A DNA stretch of 41,862 bases from NCBI GenBank assembly GCA_013214625.1, contig JABSPO010000052.1, forward strand, positions 1-41,862, in the 5' to 3' direction. Shown piece by piece: positions 17,720 to 25,874 of the stretch. The notes beneath the pieces were generated by a model. The model saw only the letters and a list, made by a program, of their open reading frames with translations. It was not told the DNA's origin and searched no databases. The number at the start of each line of letters is the position of its first letter. Position 1 is the first letter of the stretch. The translations under genes and the position numbers were made by a program. Source of the DNA: Flavobacteriaceae bacterium. Lineage in GTDB: Bacteria; Bacteroidota; Bacteroidia; Flavobacteriales; Flavobacteriaceae.

Positions 17720-18217
17720 TTAATATAAGTCACTAGCATGTTCAAAAAACTTCCAAACAAACAGAACTGCAAAGCAACTTGCTACTGTAAACTTAATAAA
17801 CACTGAAGTTAGCAACCCTAATAAGGATCCGAAAGCTGCTTTTACAGCCAAGTTTGATTTTGTGCCATTTAGTAGTTCACCAGCTAATGCCCCTAAAAAA
17901 GGACCTATTATAATTCCAAAAGGAGGAAAAAAGAAAATACCAATCAGTAAGCCCACAGTAGTTCCTATAACCCCGTATCTAGATCCTCCAAAGCGTTTAG
18001 CTCCCATTGCAGGGATAAAATAATCTAAGATAAATATAGCAAGTGCTAGTATTAACGTAATTCCTAATACGGTATAACTCATGGGTACAGCATCGGTTAA
18101 ATATAAAAACAGCAATCCAAACCAACTGGTAATTGGTCCCGGAAGGATAGGTATAAAACTCCCTATTATTCCTCCAATAATTAAAATAAAACCAACTATA
18201 ATTAATACTATATCCAT
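17720..18217 (-). CDS. DUF456 family membrane protein
   Basis: A 165-residue, very hydrophobic protein with about five transmembrane segments. It fits the DUF456 family: an opening VGFILIIGGIIGSFIPILPGP, a LDYFIPAMGAKRFGGSRYG loop and a Gly-rich second half GIIIGPFLGALAGELL. The function of the family is unknown. It is transcribed away from the blaI-type gene; the 133-nt space between them contains the three operator-like palindromes, so it could be co-regulated, although I do not see a good promoter on this strand. Confidence 0.85.
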   Translation of the reverse strand: MDIVLIIVGFILIIGGIIGSFIPILPGPITSWFGLLFLYLTDAVPMSYTVLGITLILALAIFILDYFIPAMGAKRFGGSRYGVIGTTVGLLIGIFFFPPFGIIIGPFLGALAGELLNGTKSNLAVKAAFGSLLGLLTSVFIKFTVASCFAVLFVWKFFEHASDLY

Positions 18218-18264
18218 GCTTTTGTTTTGTTATATGACGTCTAATTTCTCTTTTTGTTACAATT

Positions 18265-18328
18265 TTTAAACTAAGAAATTAGTTTAAACTATATTTTTAG
18301 TTACATTTGTATAACTAAGTTTTTAGTT
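18265..18328 (+). promoter_or_regulatory. Promoter with three BlaI-type operator palindromes
   Basis: The -7 box TACATTTG lies at 18302-18309. Around it are three 16-bp dyads of the form AACTAA-N4-TTAGTT: 18269-18284 (perfect, extended to 24 bp as a perfect inverted repeat at 18265-18288), 18287-18302 (one mismatch, AACTAT) and 18313-18328 (perfect). The first would cover the -33 region, the second abuts the -7 box and the third covers the start point. This is the layout expected for repression by the adjacent BlaI/MecI-family protein, whose relatives bind short dyads as dimers. Confidence 0.75.
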
Positions 18329-18350
18329 TAAAAGATTAAAGTCACGATAT

Positions 18351-18710
18351 ATGAAGCAATTAACAAGAGCAGAAGAAGAAGTAATGCAACATTTATGGAG
18401 TTTAAATGAAGCTTCTGTAAAAGAAATTATTGCATTATTCCCTGAGTCAAAACCAGCATACAATACGGTATCTACAATTATTAGGATTTTAGAAACGAAA
18501 GAGTTTGTTAATCATAAGCAAAAAGGGAAAGGGTATATCTATTTTCCATTAGTAGCTAAAGAAAAGTATAGCAAGCAATCGGCTCAAAAATTAGTAGAAG
18601 GATATTTTCAAGGTTCTTTTAAAAGTATGGTTTCTTATTTCACCAAGAACAATGATATTTCAGTAAGTGATTTAGAAGCGATATTGAAAGAATTGAATTC
18701 AAAAAAATAA
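18351..18710 (+). CDS. BlaI/MecI/CopY-family transcriptional repressor
   Basis: A 119-residue winged-helix repressor. The family pattern is clear: LTRAEEEVMQHLWSLNEASVKEIIALF, then PAYNTVSTIIRILETKEFVNHKQKGKGYIYFPLV, followed by a C-terminal dimerisation helix region. In the BlaI-BlaR1 and MecI-MecR1 systems the repressor is inactivated after signalling by the adjacent M56 protease. That protease gene follows here four nt downstream. The three dyads just upstream make autoregulation likely. Nothing here points to beta-lactam resistance specifically: no beta-lactamase gene and no penicillin-binding sensor domain are present. Confidence 0.95.
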   Translation: MKQLTRAEEEVMQHLWSLNEASVKEIIALFPESKPAYNTVSTIIRILETKEFVNHKQKGKGYIYFPLVAKEKYSKQSAQKLVEGYFQGSFKSMVSYFTKNNDISVSDLEAILKELNSKK

Positions 18711-18714
18711 AACC

Positions 18715-20442
18715 ATGGAAACAATCATAGTACAAGTAGTCGTTTTTCAGTTGTGTTTTTTAGTGGTTTATGAATTGCTATTAAGAAAAGAAACCTTTTT
18801 TAATTGGAATAGAGCTTATTTATTAATTACGTCAATAGTTTCACTAGTAGTACCATTCATAAAACTAAAATCATTTTCAAAAGTAATACCAAGTGAGTTT
18901 ATAATTAGTCTTCCAGCTATAATATTAGGAGAAACCAAACGAGTAGATTCAATTGGGGTAACTGATTTAGAAACAGTTGTAGTGAACACCCAATCAGTAT
19001 TTTCAATTGTATGGATTTGGTATGCAGGAATAGTTGTTTTTACAGGAGTATTGTTATTTAAATTATTTAAAATATGGAAGTTCAAATTAACGAGTAATTC
19101 TGTACAGAAAAAAGGATACTCAATTGTAACGCTCAAGAATTCAGAAGAGGCATTTTCTTTTTTAAAGAGTATTTTTTTAGGAGATAAAATAGAAAACACA
19201 CAGAAAGAAAGTATTTTAACCCATGAAAAAGTTCATGTAAAGGAGAAGCATACCATAGATTTATTGTGGTTTGAAATCTTACGAATTGTATTTTGGTTCA
19301 ACCCATTAGTATATATCTATCAAAAAAGAATAACAGAAGTACACGAGTTCATCGCTGATAAAAGTGCTTCAAAATACCAACATAACTATTATGAAAGCTT
19401 GTTAGCAAAAACCTTTAACATAGCTCAGTTTTCAGTAGTTAATCAATTTTATTCATCATCATTAATCAAAAAACGAATCATCATGTTAACAAAAGAAAAA
19501 TCAAACAAAACAAAATTACTAAAGTACATTACTATTATCCCAATTGTATTATCAATGTTGGTATATGTGTCCTGTACCGATGCTTTAGAGATTGAAAGTG
19601 CTACAGAAACTACAGTAAGTTCAGAGACTACAGCTATGGAAGATATTTCAAGGTTAGTGTACAATACATTACCTCATGATATTGAAAAAAATGATATTAC
19701 TGAAGAACAATTAAATTCGATTATTTCTAAGGTTAAAATTTACTTAAATGGTAATTCAGAGAAGGTTAATAAAGATAATATGTCTAAATTTTCTAATTAC
19801 TATATGAGTATTGCTGGGAAAAAGGAATTAGATAGTTATTCTCAAGAACATAAAGATATTGTTACTGTATTTTTCGCTGAAATGTTTACTTCAGAAGTAA
19901 TAAGAGAGGTGAATAATGATAAAGAAAAATTGAAATCAGCTATTTGTTTGCTAACAAATAGTAAAATGTTCAATAAATTAAATGAATTAAATTACACAAT
20001 GCCTAATGAAGCTAAATGGAAAGTACTTTATCAAGACTACCTTGAAAAAATTGAAATGTATAACTCTCCGTATTCAGGTGAATCAGAAGTTCCATTTACA
20101 GTTATAGACCAATCTCCTATTTACCCAGGATGTGATGCAAATGCAACTTCGGAAGAATTAAAAAAATGTTTTAGCAGAGAGATAGCAATTCATATTAATA
20201 AAAACTTCAACACAAAAATTGCAAAGACACATAATTTAAAAGGGAGGTACAAAATATTTGTAGCCTTTAAAATAGATGAGCAAGGAAAATTGAAAGACTT
20301 AAAAGCCCGTGCGCCGCATGAGACATTAGTTACAGAAGCAAAGCGTGTGTTAAACCTTTTGCCAAATATGAAACCAGGAATACATGAAGGGAAAACAGTT
20401 ACAGTACCTTATTCTCTACCTATCATTCTTCAAATAAACTAA
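18715..20442 (+). CDS. M56-family (BlaR1-like) membrane metalloprotease with TonB-like C-terminal domain
   Basis: A 575-residue integral membrane protein. The N-terminal half has three or four membrane segments (about 2-22, 33-50, 100-120) and the zinc motif HEKVH (170-174), with a downstream EVHEFIADKSA that supplies further ligand or structural residues, as in M56/BlaR1. A further membrane segment (about 272-289) leads to a ~280-residue outer part. Its end (about 470-575) has the TonB C-terminal-like pattern PFTVIDQSPIYPGC, YKIFVAFKIDEQGKLK and PYSLPIILQI. There is no penicillin-binding sensor. It lies between the repressor and the TPR gene (ATG directly after its stop), so the three form one unit; it probably cleaves or inactivates the repressor. 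Confidence 0.92.
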   Translation: METIIVQVVVFQLCFLVVYELLLRKETFFNWNRAYLLITSIVSLVVPFIKLKSFSKVIPSEFIISLPAIILGETKRVDSIGVTDLETVVVNTQSVFSIVWIWYAGIVVFTGVLLFKLFKIWKFKLTSNSVQKKGYSIVTLKNSEEAFSFLKSIFLGDKIENTQKESILTHEKVHVKEKHTIDLLWFEILRIVFWFNPLVYIYQKRITEVHEFIADKSASKYQHNYYESLLAKTFNIAQFSVVNQFYSSSLIKKRIIMLTKEKSNKTKLLKYITIIPIVLSMLVYVSCTDALEIESATETTVSSETTAMEDISRLVYNTLPHDIEKNDITEEQLNSIISKVKIYLNGNSEKVNKDNMSKFSNYYMSIAGKKELDSYSQEHKDIVTVFFAEMFTSEVIREVNNDKEKLKSAICLLTNSKMFNKLNELNYTMPNEAKWKVLYQDYLEKIEMYNSPYSGESEVPFTVIDQSPIYPGCDANATSEELKKCFSREIAIHINKNFNTKIAKTHNLKGRYKIFVAFKIDEQGKLKDLKARAPHETLVTEAKRVLNLLPNMKPGIHEGKTVTVPYSLPIILQIN

Positions 20443-21603
20443 ATGAAGAAAATATTTTTATTACTGATAAGTATAATATCAATTAAAGCCGAAGCACAGA
20501 CTTCGGCTTTAGCTGTTGCAGATAGTTTGTTTCAGTTAGGCAGCTATAGTAAAGCTATTTCGTTTTATGAAAAGGATGTAGATAAAAGCTCCTATAGCCA
20601 AACTAAAATAGCAAAAGCTTACATAGGGTTGGGAACTTATAGGAAAGCAATACCGTATTATAAAACTATTGTTTTAAATGATAGTACTCAACTGATTACT
20701 CAATATGAATTGGGGAAATTATATTATAAAACCAAAGCTTCAGAAAAAGCATTTAATTGTTTTAAAAAATTAATTGAAAAGGATAAACACAACCCGAATT
20801 TTAGATATCAATTAGGGCTGGTTCAATTACAAGCCAAAGATAAAAAGCACATTGAATCCTTCAGAAAATCTGTTGCTTTAGATCCATATCATTTAAAAAG
20901 TATCAAACAACTATGTAAATATTTTTTAAAGAAAAGTAGCTGGGGGTCTTTTAATAAATATAATGAGTTAGGATTACAAAATTATCCAGAGATTGAAGTT
21001 TTAGTAAATTATAAAGCACAAGCATGTTTCAACCAACAACAGTATAAAAAAGCCATTATATACTTTACTAAGTTATACGAAAGAGATTCTAAAAATAAGT
21101 TTGTGCTCTATAGATTGGGGTTGGCAAATCATATGCTAATGAAGTATGAGGAAGCAATTTCGTTTTATGAAAAAGCTATCCAATAGGATAAAACTAATGG
21201 AGATTATCATACGCAACTTGGGCTGGCGTATTTGGGCACAGAATCTTATAAAAAGTCATATCGTCATTTAATACAAGCTTTGGTTTATAATAATGTAAAG
21301 GTAGATAGTGAGTATTACAACTTAGGGGTATTGCATAAAGAGCAAAAGCAATATGGAAAGGCAATAAAGATGTTTCAAAAAGCCCTATCGGAGAATAAAT
21401 ATAATAATAAAGCTAAATTTGAACAGGTATTATGTGCCGATAATTATTATAAAACTAACGAAAGTAAATTAGAGTTATATCAAGAATATAAGCTCTATTT
21501 TGAAGGAGAAAATAAAAGGAATGATGAAATTGTAAACTCAAGAATAAGTCACTTTAAAGAATTAATACATTTGGAAGGAAGTACGAAACAGGTACAGAAG
21601 TGA
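20443..21603 (+). pseudogene. TPR-repeat protein split by an in-frame TAG codon
   Basis: The two ORFs at 20443-21186 and 21232-21603 are in the same frame. Between them only one stop codon interrupts the reading: AISFYEKAIQ, TAG, then DKTNGDYHTQLGLAYLGTESYKKS. The second part continues the TPR pattern without a break, so the original product was about 386 residues: a signal peptide (1-19, ending EAQ), then TPR units throughout. A single substitution (for instance TTG to TAG) explains it. The first 247 residues may still be made and stable. A sequencing error or readthrough is possible. It is translationally coupled to the M56 gene. Confidence 0.85.
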
Positions 21604-21658
21604 TTATAGAACACTGTCCTTAATGTATTGCTTTATAGTTACCAATAAAAAAGAAAAG

Positions 21659-21702
21659 CGTCAACTCGAGTGGTTTTCGTTAGAAAATTGTATCGAGAAT
21701 AG
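21659..21702. repeat. Dispersed repeat family 2 copy
   Basis: Starts CGTCAACTCGAGTGGTTTT, with a short inner stem, and ends TTGTATCGAGAATAG. The same 42-45-nt pattern recurs at 28847-28888 and, inverted, at 29633-29673. It lies between the broken TPR gene and the HisB-like gene. Confidence 0.75.
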
Positions 21703-21770
21703 TTTTTTCAGTGTTGAAATTTAGTTATCGATACAAAACGAATTATCTTTAGTACTTATAAAATCATTCC

Positions 21771-22331
21771 ATGAAACAAAAAGTATTATTTATAGATAGA
21801 GACGGAACAATAATTAAAGAAACTACCGATGAAAAAATTGACTCTTTTAATAAGTTAGTATTCTATCCAAAATCAATAGTTTCTTTACATAAAATAGCTA
21901 AAAAACTTGATTTTGAATTGGTAATGATTACTAACCAAGATGGCTTGGGGACTTCCTATTTTCCGGAAGATACCTTTTGGCCTGTACAAAACTTTGTTGT
22001 TGACACCTTTAAAAATGAAGGAGTAACTTTTAAGGAAATTTACATTGATAAAACCTTCCCAAAGGATAACGCTCAAACACGTAAGCCAAATACAGGTTTA
22101 TTGACGTCTTATTTTTCTGAGAACTATGATTTGGAAAACTCGTTTATGATAGGCGATCGATTAACCGATATGGAATTAGCGAAAAACTTTGGAGGGAAAG
22201 GAATTTTTATCAATGATAAAACGCATCTAGGGACTAATGAAATAACCATAAAAAGAGAAGAGTTGGATAAGCATATTGCATTAGAAACGAATGACTGGAA
22301 TGCTATTTATAAGTTTTTAAAAGTATTATAA
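21771..22331 (+). CDS. hisB: HisB N-terminal-type histidinol-phosphatase (stand-alone HAD phosphatase)
   Basis: A 186-residue HAD-superfamily phosphatase matching the N-terminal half of bifunctional HisB, which dephosphorylates histidinol phosphate. Motif I is FIDRDGT (D9, D11), motif II MITNQDGLGT, then TRKPNTG with the motif III Lys and motif IV MIGDRLTDMELA. The zinc-loop residues of E. coli HisB (C-x-H...C-x-C before RKP) are replaced by DKTFPKDNAQT; I recall the same in Bacteroidetes HisB proteins. The protein stops where the imidazoleglycerol-phosphate dehydratase domain would begin, and a dispersed repeat starts ten nt later. No other his gene is in the window, so it may be a paralogue or a truncated remnant. 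Confidence 0.82.
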   Translation: MKQKVLFIDRDGTIIKETTDEKIDSFNKLVFYPKSIVSLHKIAKKLDFELVMITNQDGLGTSYFPEDTFWPVQNFVVDTFKNEGVTFKEIYIDKTFPKDNAQTRKPNTGLLTSYFSENYDLENSFMIGDRLTDMELAKNFGGKGIFINDKTHLGTNEITIKREELDKHIALETNDWNAIYKFLKVL

Positions 22332-22340
22332 TTTGGATAT

Positions 22341-22443
22341 TTAATCCCACCAGTGGGTTTAATTTCCCGTCCCGATAGCTATCGGTATATCTTGGACTAC
22401 AACTGTTACTGTTAATTCATGCCTCGTGTGCTTGTACCGAGGG
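22341..22443. repeat. Dispersed repeat family 1 (copy between the HisB-like and CDF genes)
   Basis: Aligns end to end with 17608-17713: TTAATCCCACCAGTGGGT, a perfect CCGATAGCTATCGG palindrome, and a final CCTCG...CGAGG hairpin. Several differences between the copies keep pairing possible (CCGCCAATGG versus CCACCAGTGG). The ORF-track TTG start of the CDF gene lies inside this repeat and is not credible. Confidence 0.75.
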
Positions 22444-22467
22444 TATTTTTCAAAAATTAATATACAT

Positions 22468-23379
22468 ATGGGAGATTCACATGAAGGACATGACCATGGT
22501 CCAAGTAACTTAAAAAGTATTAATAGTGCTTTTTATATCGGTATTTTTTTAAATGCTGTTTTTACAGCTATTGAATTTATAGTAGGTTTTGCAAATAACT
22601 CATTGGCTTTAATTGCTGATGCAACACATAATTTAAGTGATGTAGCAAGTTTAATAATCTCACTTATCGGAATGCGATTAGCACAAAAATCCGCAACGAA
22701 ATTATATAGTTACGGGTATAAAAAAGCATCAATTTTAGCTTCAATGATTAATGCTGTATTATTGCTTTTTGTCGTATTTACTATTGTAAAAGAAGCTGTA
22801 GATCGGTTTAATTCTCCTCCGGAAGTTGCTGGTAAAGTGATCATAATTACTGCTTTAATAGGGGTGTTAATTAATACAGTTTCTGCGTATTTATTTTATA
22901 AAGGACAAAAAGATGATATTAATGTAAAAGGTGCGTTTTTACACTTAATGGTTGATGCTTTGGTGTCTGTAGGAGTAGTAATATCAGGGATTGTTATTTA
23001 TTATACCAACTGGAATGTTGTTGATCCAATAATTAGTTTGGTAATAGGAGTTGTGATTTTATTAACCACTTGGGGATTGTTTAAGGAAAGCTTAAAATTG
23101 ACTCTAGACGGGATTCCAAAAGGGATTGATTTTAATAAAATAGAAGCAATGATAAGGAATGTTAATGATGTATTGGATGTACACCATATTCATATTTGGG
23201 CATTGAGTACAAAAATGAATGCATTAACAGCTCATATAGTCATAGATGCTGAAATGAGTATGGCTAAAATTCAAAAACTTAAAAAAGTAATTACGCATAA
23301 ATTAACACATGAAAATATCAAGCATATTACCCTTCAAATTGACACAGAAGGGGATTGTGAAGATGTTGACTGTAGTTAG
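22468..23379 (+). CDS. Cation diffusion facilitator (Zn2+/heavy-metal exporter, CzcD/ZitB type)
   Basis: A 303-residue CDF transporter that exports Zn2+ (and perhaps Co2+ or Cd2+) by proton antiport across the inner membrane. The start is the ATG at 22468 (MGDSHEGHDHG); upstream codons fall in a repeat. A His-rich N-terminus is followed by six membrane segments. The transport site has H54/D58 in ADATHNLSD (segment 2) and H159/D163 in HLMVD (segment 5), the HxxxD pair of Zn-type members. The cytoplasmic C-terminal domain contains VLDVHHIHIWALST, and the tail ends CEDVDCS, a possible extra metal site. No metal-responsive regulator gene is adjacent. Confidence 0.93.
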   Translation: MGDSHEGHDHGPSNLKSINSAFYIGIFLNAVFTAIEFIVGFANNSLALIADATHNLSDVASLIISLIGMRLAQKSATKLYSYGYKKASILASMINAVLLLFVVFTIVKEAVDRFNSPPEVAGKVIIITALIGVLINTVSAYLFYKGQKDDINVKGAFLHLMVDALVSVGVVISGIVIYYTNWNVVDPIISLVIGVVILLTTWGLFKESLKLTLDGIPKGIDFNKIEAMIRNVNDVLDVHHIHIWALSTKMNALTAHIVIDAEMSMAKIQKLKKVITHKLTHENIKHITLQIDTEGDCEDVDCS

Positions 23380-23424
23380 TTTATATTACAGTATTTTCGT
23401 ACTTTTCCAGTCTAAATCATTGAT

Positions 23425-23937
23425 TTGAAGAAAGCTGTTGCTATTATTTGTGTTTTATTATTTTGCTCTTGTAATTATTTTGAGAAGCAAAAAATTCATG
23501 CTACAGATGAGTTAATTCAAGAGCGACTAGATTCACTAGACACTTCTACTATTGATAAATTCCCTATATTTAATAAAGACTGTGAACAACTAGATCATGA
23601 CTTAACCGCAGAAAAATATTGTTTTATAACGTCTTTAAGTAGCTATATTGGGAATTCATTATTTGAAAACAAGTTGGTGCTAGAAAATGAGTTGGACACC
23701 ACTTTTCAAGTAGCTATTGAAATTTCTGATAGCGGAAAAGTAACTATTATGTCATTCACAATTGATGCCCTTTTAAAAGAAAGCATCCCTCAGATAGAAG
23801 AATTAGTACAACAAAGTATTGATGAATTGCCAGAAGTACAACCAGCTTTAAAGAAAATCCAGTCAGGAGAGTTAGTTCCTGTAAAAACACATTTTATTAT
23901 TTCAATACGAGTTGTGGCAAAAATTTCGAATAATTAA
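23425..23937 (+). CDS. Small lipoprotein, possibly TonB-C-like fold
   Basis: A 170-residue protein starting at TTG (23425); the only upstream in-frame sequence before a stop offers no better start. The N-terminus is a lipoprotein signal, KKAVAIICVLLFCSC, with a lipobox Cys at residue 16, so it is probably membrane-anchored. The rest is soluble. Features such as FPIFNKDCEQLD, a central VAIEISDSGKVTIMSF strand pair and the closing VPVKTHFIISIRV recall TonB C-terminal-like domains, but the match is weak. It begins 45 nt after the CDF gene and could be co-transcribed. No function is assigned. Confidence 0.7.
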   Translation: MKKAVAIICVLLFCSCNYFEKQKIHATDELIQERLDSLDTSTIDKFPIFNKDCEQLDHDLTAEKYCFITSLSSYIGNSLFENKLVLENELDTTFQVAIEISDSGKVTIMSFTIDALLKESIPQIEELVQQSIDELPEVQPALKKIQSGELVPVKTHFIISIRVVAKISNN

Positions 23938-23956
23938 TATTTGTAGGGATTTAAAA

Positions 23957-24098
23957 CGTCAGTTCGAGTGGTTCTCATATAGTGAAACGGAATGAAAATT
24001 AGTCTGCCCTCAACTTGATTGAGGGAGAAGAAGGACTTCTCGATACGAAATTACTTTCCATTGCATTCCAAATAATTTCACTCGAAGTGACGACGTCA
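23957..24098. repeat. Composite palindromic repeat, family 2 ends
   Basis: A ~142-nt element with inverted ends: CGTCAGTTCGAGTGG at the left, and TTTCACTCGAAGTGACG at the right. Inside are a perfect 7-bp hairpin CCCTCAA/TTGAGGG (24006-24024) and TTCTCGATACGAAA, the inverted counterpart of the TATCGAGAA end of family 2. It fills most of the space between the lipoprotein gene and the decayed yccA gene. Confidence 0.7.
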
Positions 24099-24158
24099 TT
24101 ATTTTCATTTGTTTTTGAAAAAAAAATATAACTCCTCGAAGTAAGTAAGCCTTAATAA

Positions 24159-24182
24159 TTAATGCCACTGGTGGCTGGCTTA
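24159..24182. repeat. Possible short family 1 fragment
   Basis: TTAATGCCACTGGTGGC resembles the opening hairpin of family 1 (TTAATCCCACCAGTGGG) with changes on both arms that keep pairing (GCCAC/GTGGC). It overlaps the remnant stop codon of the yccA pseudogene on the minus strand. The short length makes chance possible. Confidence 0.4.
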
Positions 24183-24844
24183 CCTAATAGCCAATCGTCT
24201 CATTAAACGCAATACTTCAACTTATAACCAAATTAGTGATCACTAATAATCCCCAAGTCGCTAACCATTCACTACTTTTTGGAGCTTTATTTCATTTACG
24301 GTCTATAAAATCAATGTCTATTAATAATGAAAATTCCGCAGTTAGTGCCGCTAACACATTAAATACCAAAGCAAACCAATTATCTCTCCAGATATAACTA
24401 GTGTTAATACCGAAAAAACTAAGAATCCATGTAATGATATATACTCGTAGATACAATAATGATGGTGCTTTTTAATTGTATGATCAGTTTTGTTTTATAC
24501 AGGATAATCATCACTAAAAAAATAATTAGCGTTACACCTATTACTTGAAACGGATAGTTTGGGTAGTTGGTGTATATGTACACTAAAAGCTCCTAAAAAC
24601 ACCCCTTTTGCAAAGCATAGATAGGCGCTAAAAAGGACGCCCAATGATGTCGTATTGAAATTACAAGACTAATTACAATGGCAGCTAGCATAACACCTGA
24701 AGCAAACCATTTAATAGAATTCCCTTCATAATACCAATACCAAACTGCAGCAGCTTTAATTGTTAATAGACACATACAAAAAAACGATTTCAGGAAAATT
24801 CCTGAAACCGTTTTTTTATTTGTAGCACTTGCTTTTTTATCCAA
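24180..24844 (-). pseudogene. Decayed Bax-inhibitor-1/YccA family membrane protein gene
   Basis: The ORF track shows only the first 83 codons (24844-24593), ending in FLAPIYALQKGCF. Beyond them the minus strand still encodes the rest of a BI-1/YccA protein in shifting frames: VFLGAFSVHIHQLPKL, then YPFQVIGVTLIIFLVMIILY, then ITWILSFFGINTSYIW followed by NWFALVFNVLAALTAEFSLL, DIDFIDRK, an in-frame TGA, NKAPKSSEWLATWGLLV and finally EVLRLMRRLAIR with a stop at 24182-24180. At least four frameshifts and one in-frame stop are needed. The intact family has about 230 residues and seven membrane segments, which fits this span. It is clearly non-functional as a full protein. Confidence 0.88.
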
Positions 24845-24901
24845 AAAAATGGGACTGAAAGCAGGGTTTGATGTTTTAAAAAAATGTATCGAGAAGATTA
24901 G

Positions 24902-25777
24902 TTACATGTTAAACTTGTACCCTAAACGTAAATCTAAAGGAGTATTTCCTTGATTGTCAAAATTAATTAAAGCAAATAATTCATTAGCGGACAAGGTGAT
25001 GTAACCGTTTCCTAAATTAATGTCAGCACCCAGTCCTAAAATGATAGGAGCATCTAAAGCTGAGCCTGAACTTTTTGTGACAGTAGTTATAGCTCCAACA
25101 GTATCTGTTCTTTCTGATTTAGAAAAAGTATAAGTAGCAAAGGTAGCTTGTGGATATATTGAAAAAGACTCTTTGTTGATTACTCTAAATCTATAAAAGA
25201 ACCCAAATTGACTAGAAGAATATTTGAAATCATCAGCTTTCAAACTTTGTTTAAAAGTTAATCCTAATGAATGTCTTGATCGTTTTTCATCATATACTTC
25301 AGCTTCCGCTCCAAAAACAGGAACAAGTGTATTGTTTGGGTTCGTAACAAACGGGTTGTTTGACATTCCTCCAAATACTCCTAGTCGAGCTTTGGTAACT
25401 GGTCGTTCAGCTTGTAATCTGTAATCTATATCAGAAGCTTTGTTATAATTGTCAACGTATGTCTTTAAGCTTCCAAGGGTAAGGTTAACTTTAGAAATAT
25501 CCATTCCAGCATCAGCTGTAAGGATACTTAGTACACCTTTATACTCATCTTGGTATTTTCCGTTTTCATCTTTTGTATTACTTAATTCTGTAAGCGAATC
25601 ATCTTTTTTTATAAAATAACGATACTCTCCATCGGCTATAACATAAAACAAAGATGCTTTACCAGTAATTTCTTCTGTGAGTTCATATGATTTTCCATCA
25701 ATCGTATGTGTCATTTGAGCAAAGGAAGAGCTGCTTAAAAATAGTGTAAAAAGGAATGTTATAATGATTTTATTCAT
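24902..25777 (-). CDS. Secreted protein with outer-membrane beta-barrel-like C-terminal half
   Basis: A 291-residue protein with a signal peptide (1-20, ending SFAQ). After a ~120-residue N-terminal part (MTHTIDGKSYELTEEITG...), the C-terminal half alternates polar and hydrophobic residues in short strands and ends LDLRLGYKFNM with an aromatic near the C-terminus, as in outer-membrane barrels. I do not recognise a named family. It may be a surface or membrane protein specific to Flavobacteria. It is co-directional with the three genes on its right and 97 nt from the nearest. Confidence 0.7.
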   Translation of the reverse strand: MNKIIITFLFTLFLSSSSFAQMTHTIDGKSYELTEEITGKASLFYVIADGEYRYFIKKDDSLTELSNTKDENGKYQDEYKGVLSILTADAGMDISKVNLTLGSLKTYVDNYNKASDIDYRLQAERPVTKARLGVFGGMSNNPFVTNPNNTLVPVFGAEAEVYDEKRSRHSLGLTFKQSLKADDFKYSSSQFGFFYRFRVINKESFSIYPQATFATYTFSKSERTDTVGAITTVTKSSGSALDAPIILGLGADINLGNGYITLSANELFALINFDNQGNTPLDLRLGYKFNM

Positions 25778-25874
25778 GGTGATTTTATTGTAGTTAAACC
25801 TCGCTATTGAGTAATTTTGATAAAAATAAAAAATAAAAATGTAATAAACTGATTTTAGCAGGCAAATAGTGCTA

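Noticed and set aside
18081-18269. Plus-strand ORF opposite the DUF456 gene
   Set aside because: Antisense shadow of a conserved membrane-protein gene; no family resemblance.
21232-21603. 123-residue ORF as an independent gene
   Set aside because: It is in the same frame as the upstream TPR ORF, continues its repeat pattern and has no promoter or good start; treated as the 3' part of one interrupted gene.
22426-22467. Upstream TTG start of the CDF gene
   Set aside because: These codons lie in a dispersed repeat and encode no conserved residues; the ATG at 22468 gives the typical His-rich N-terminus.
24593-24844. 83-residue minus-strand ORF as a complete small membrane protein
   Set aside because: The downstream DNA still encodes the rest of a BI-1/YccA protein in other frames, so it is the 5' end of a pseudogene.
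24885-24896. TGTATCGAGAAG as a further family 2 copy
   Set aside because: Only the right end of the unit matches, over about 11 nt, which may be chance.
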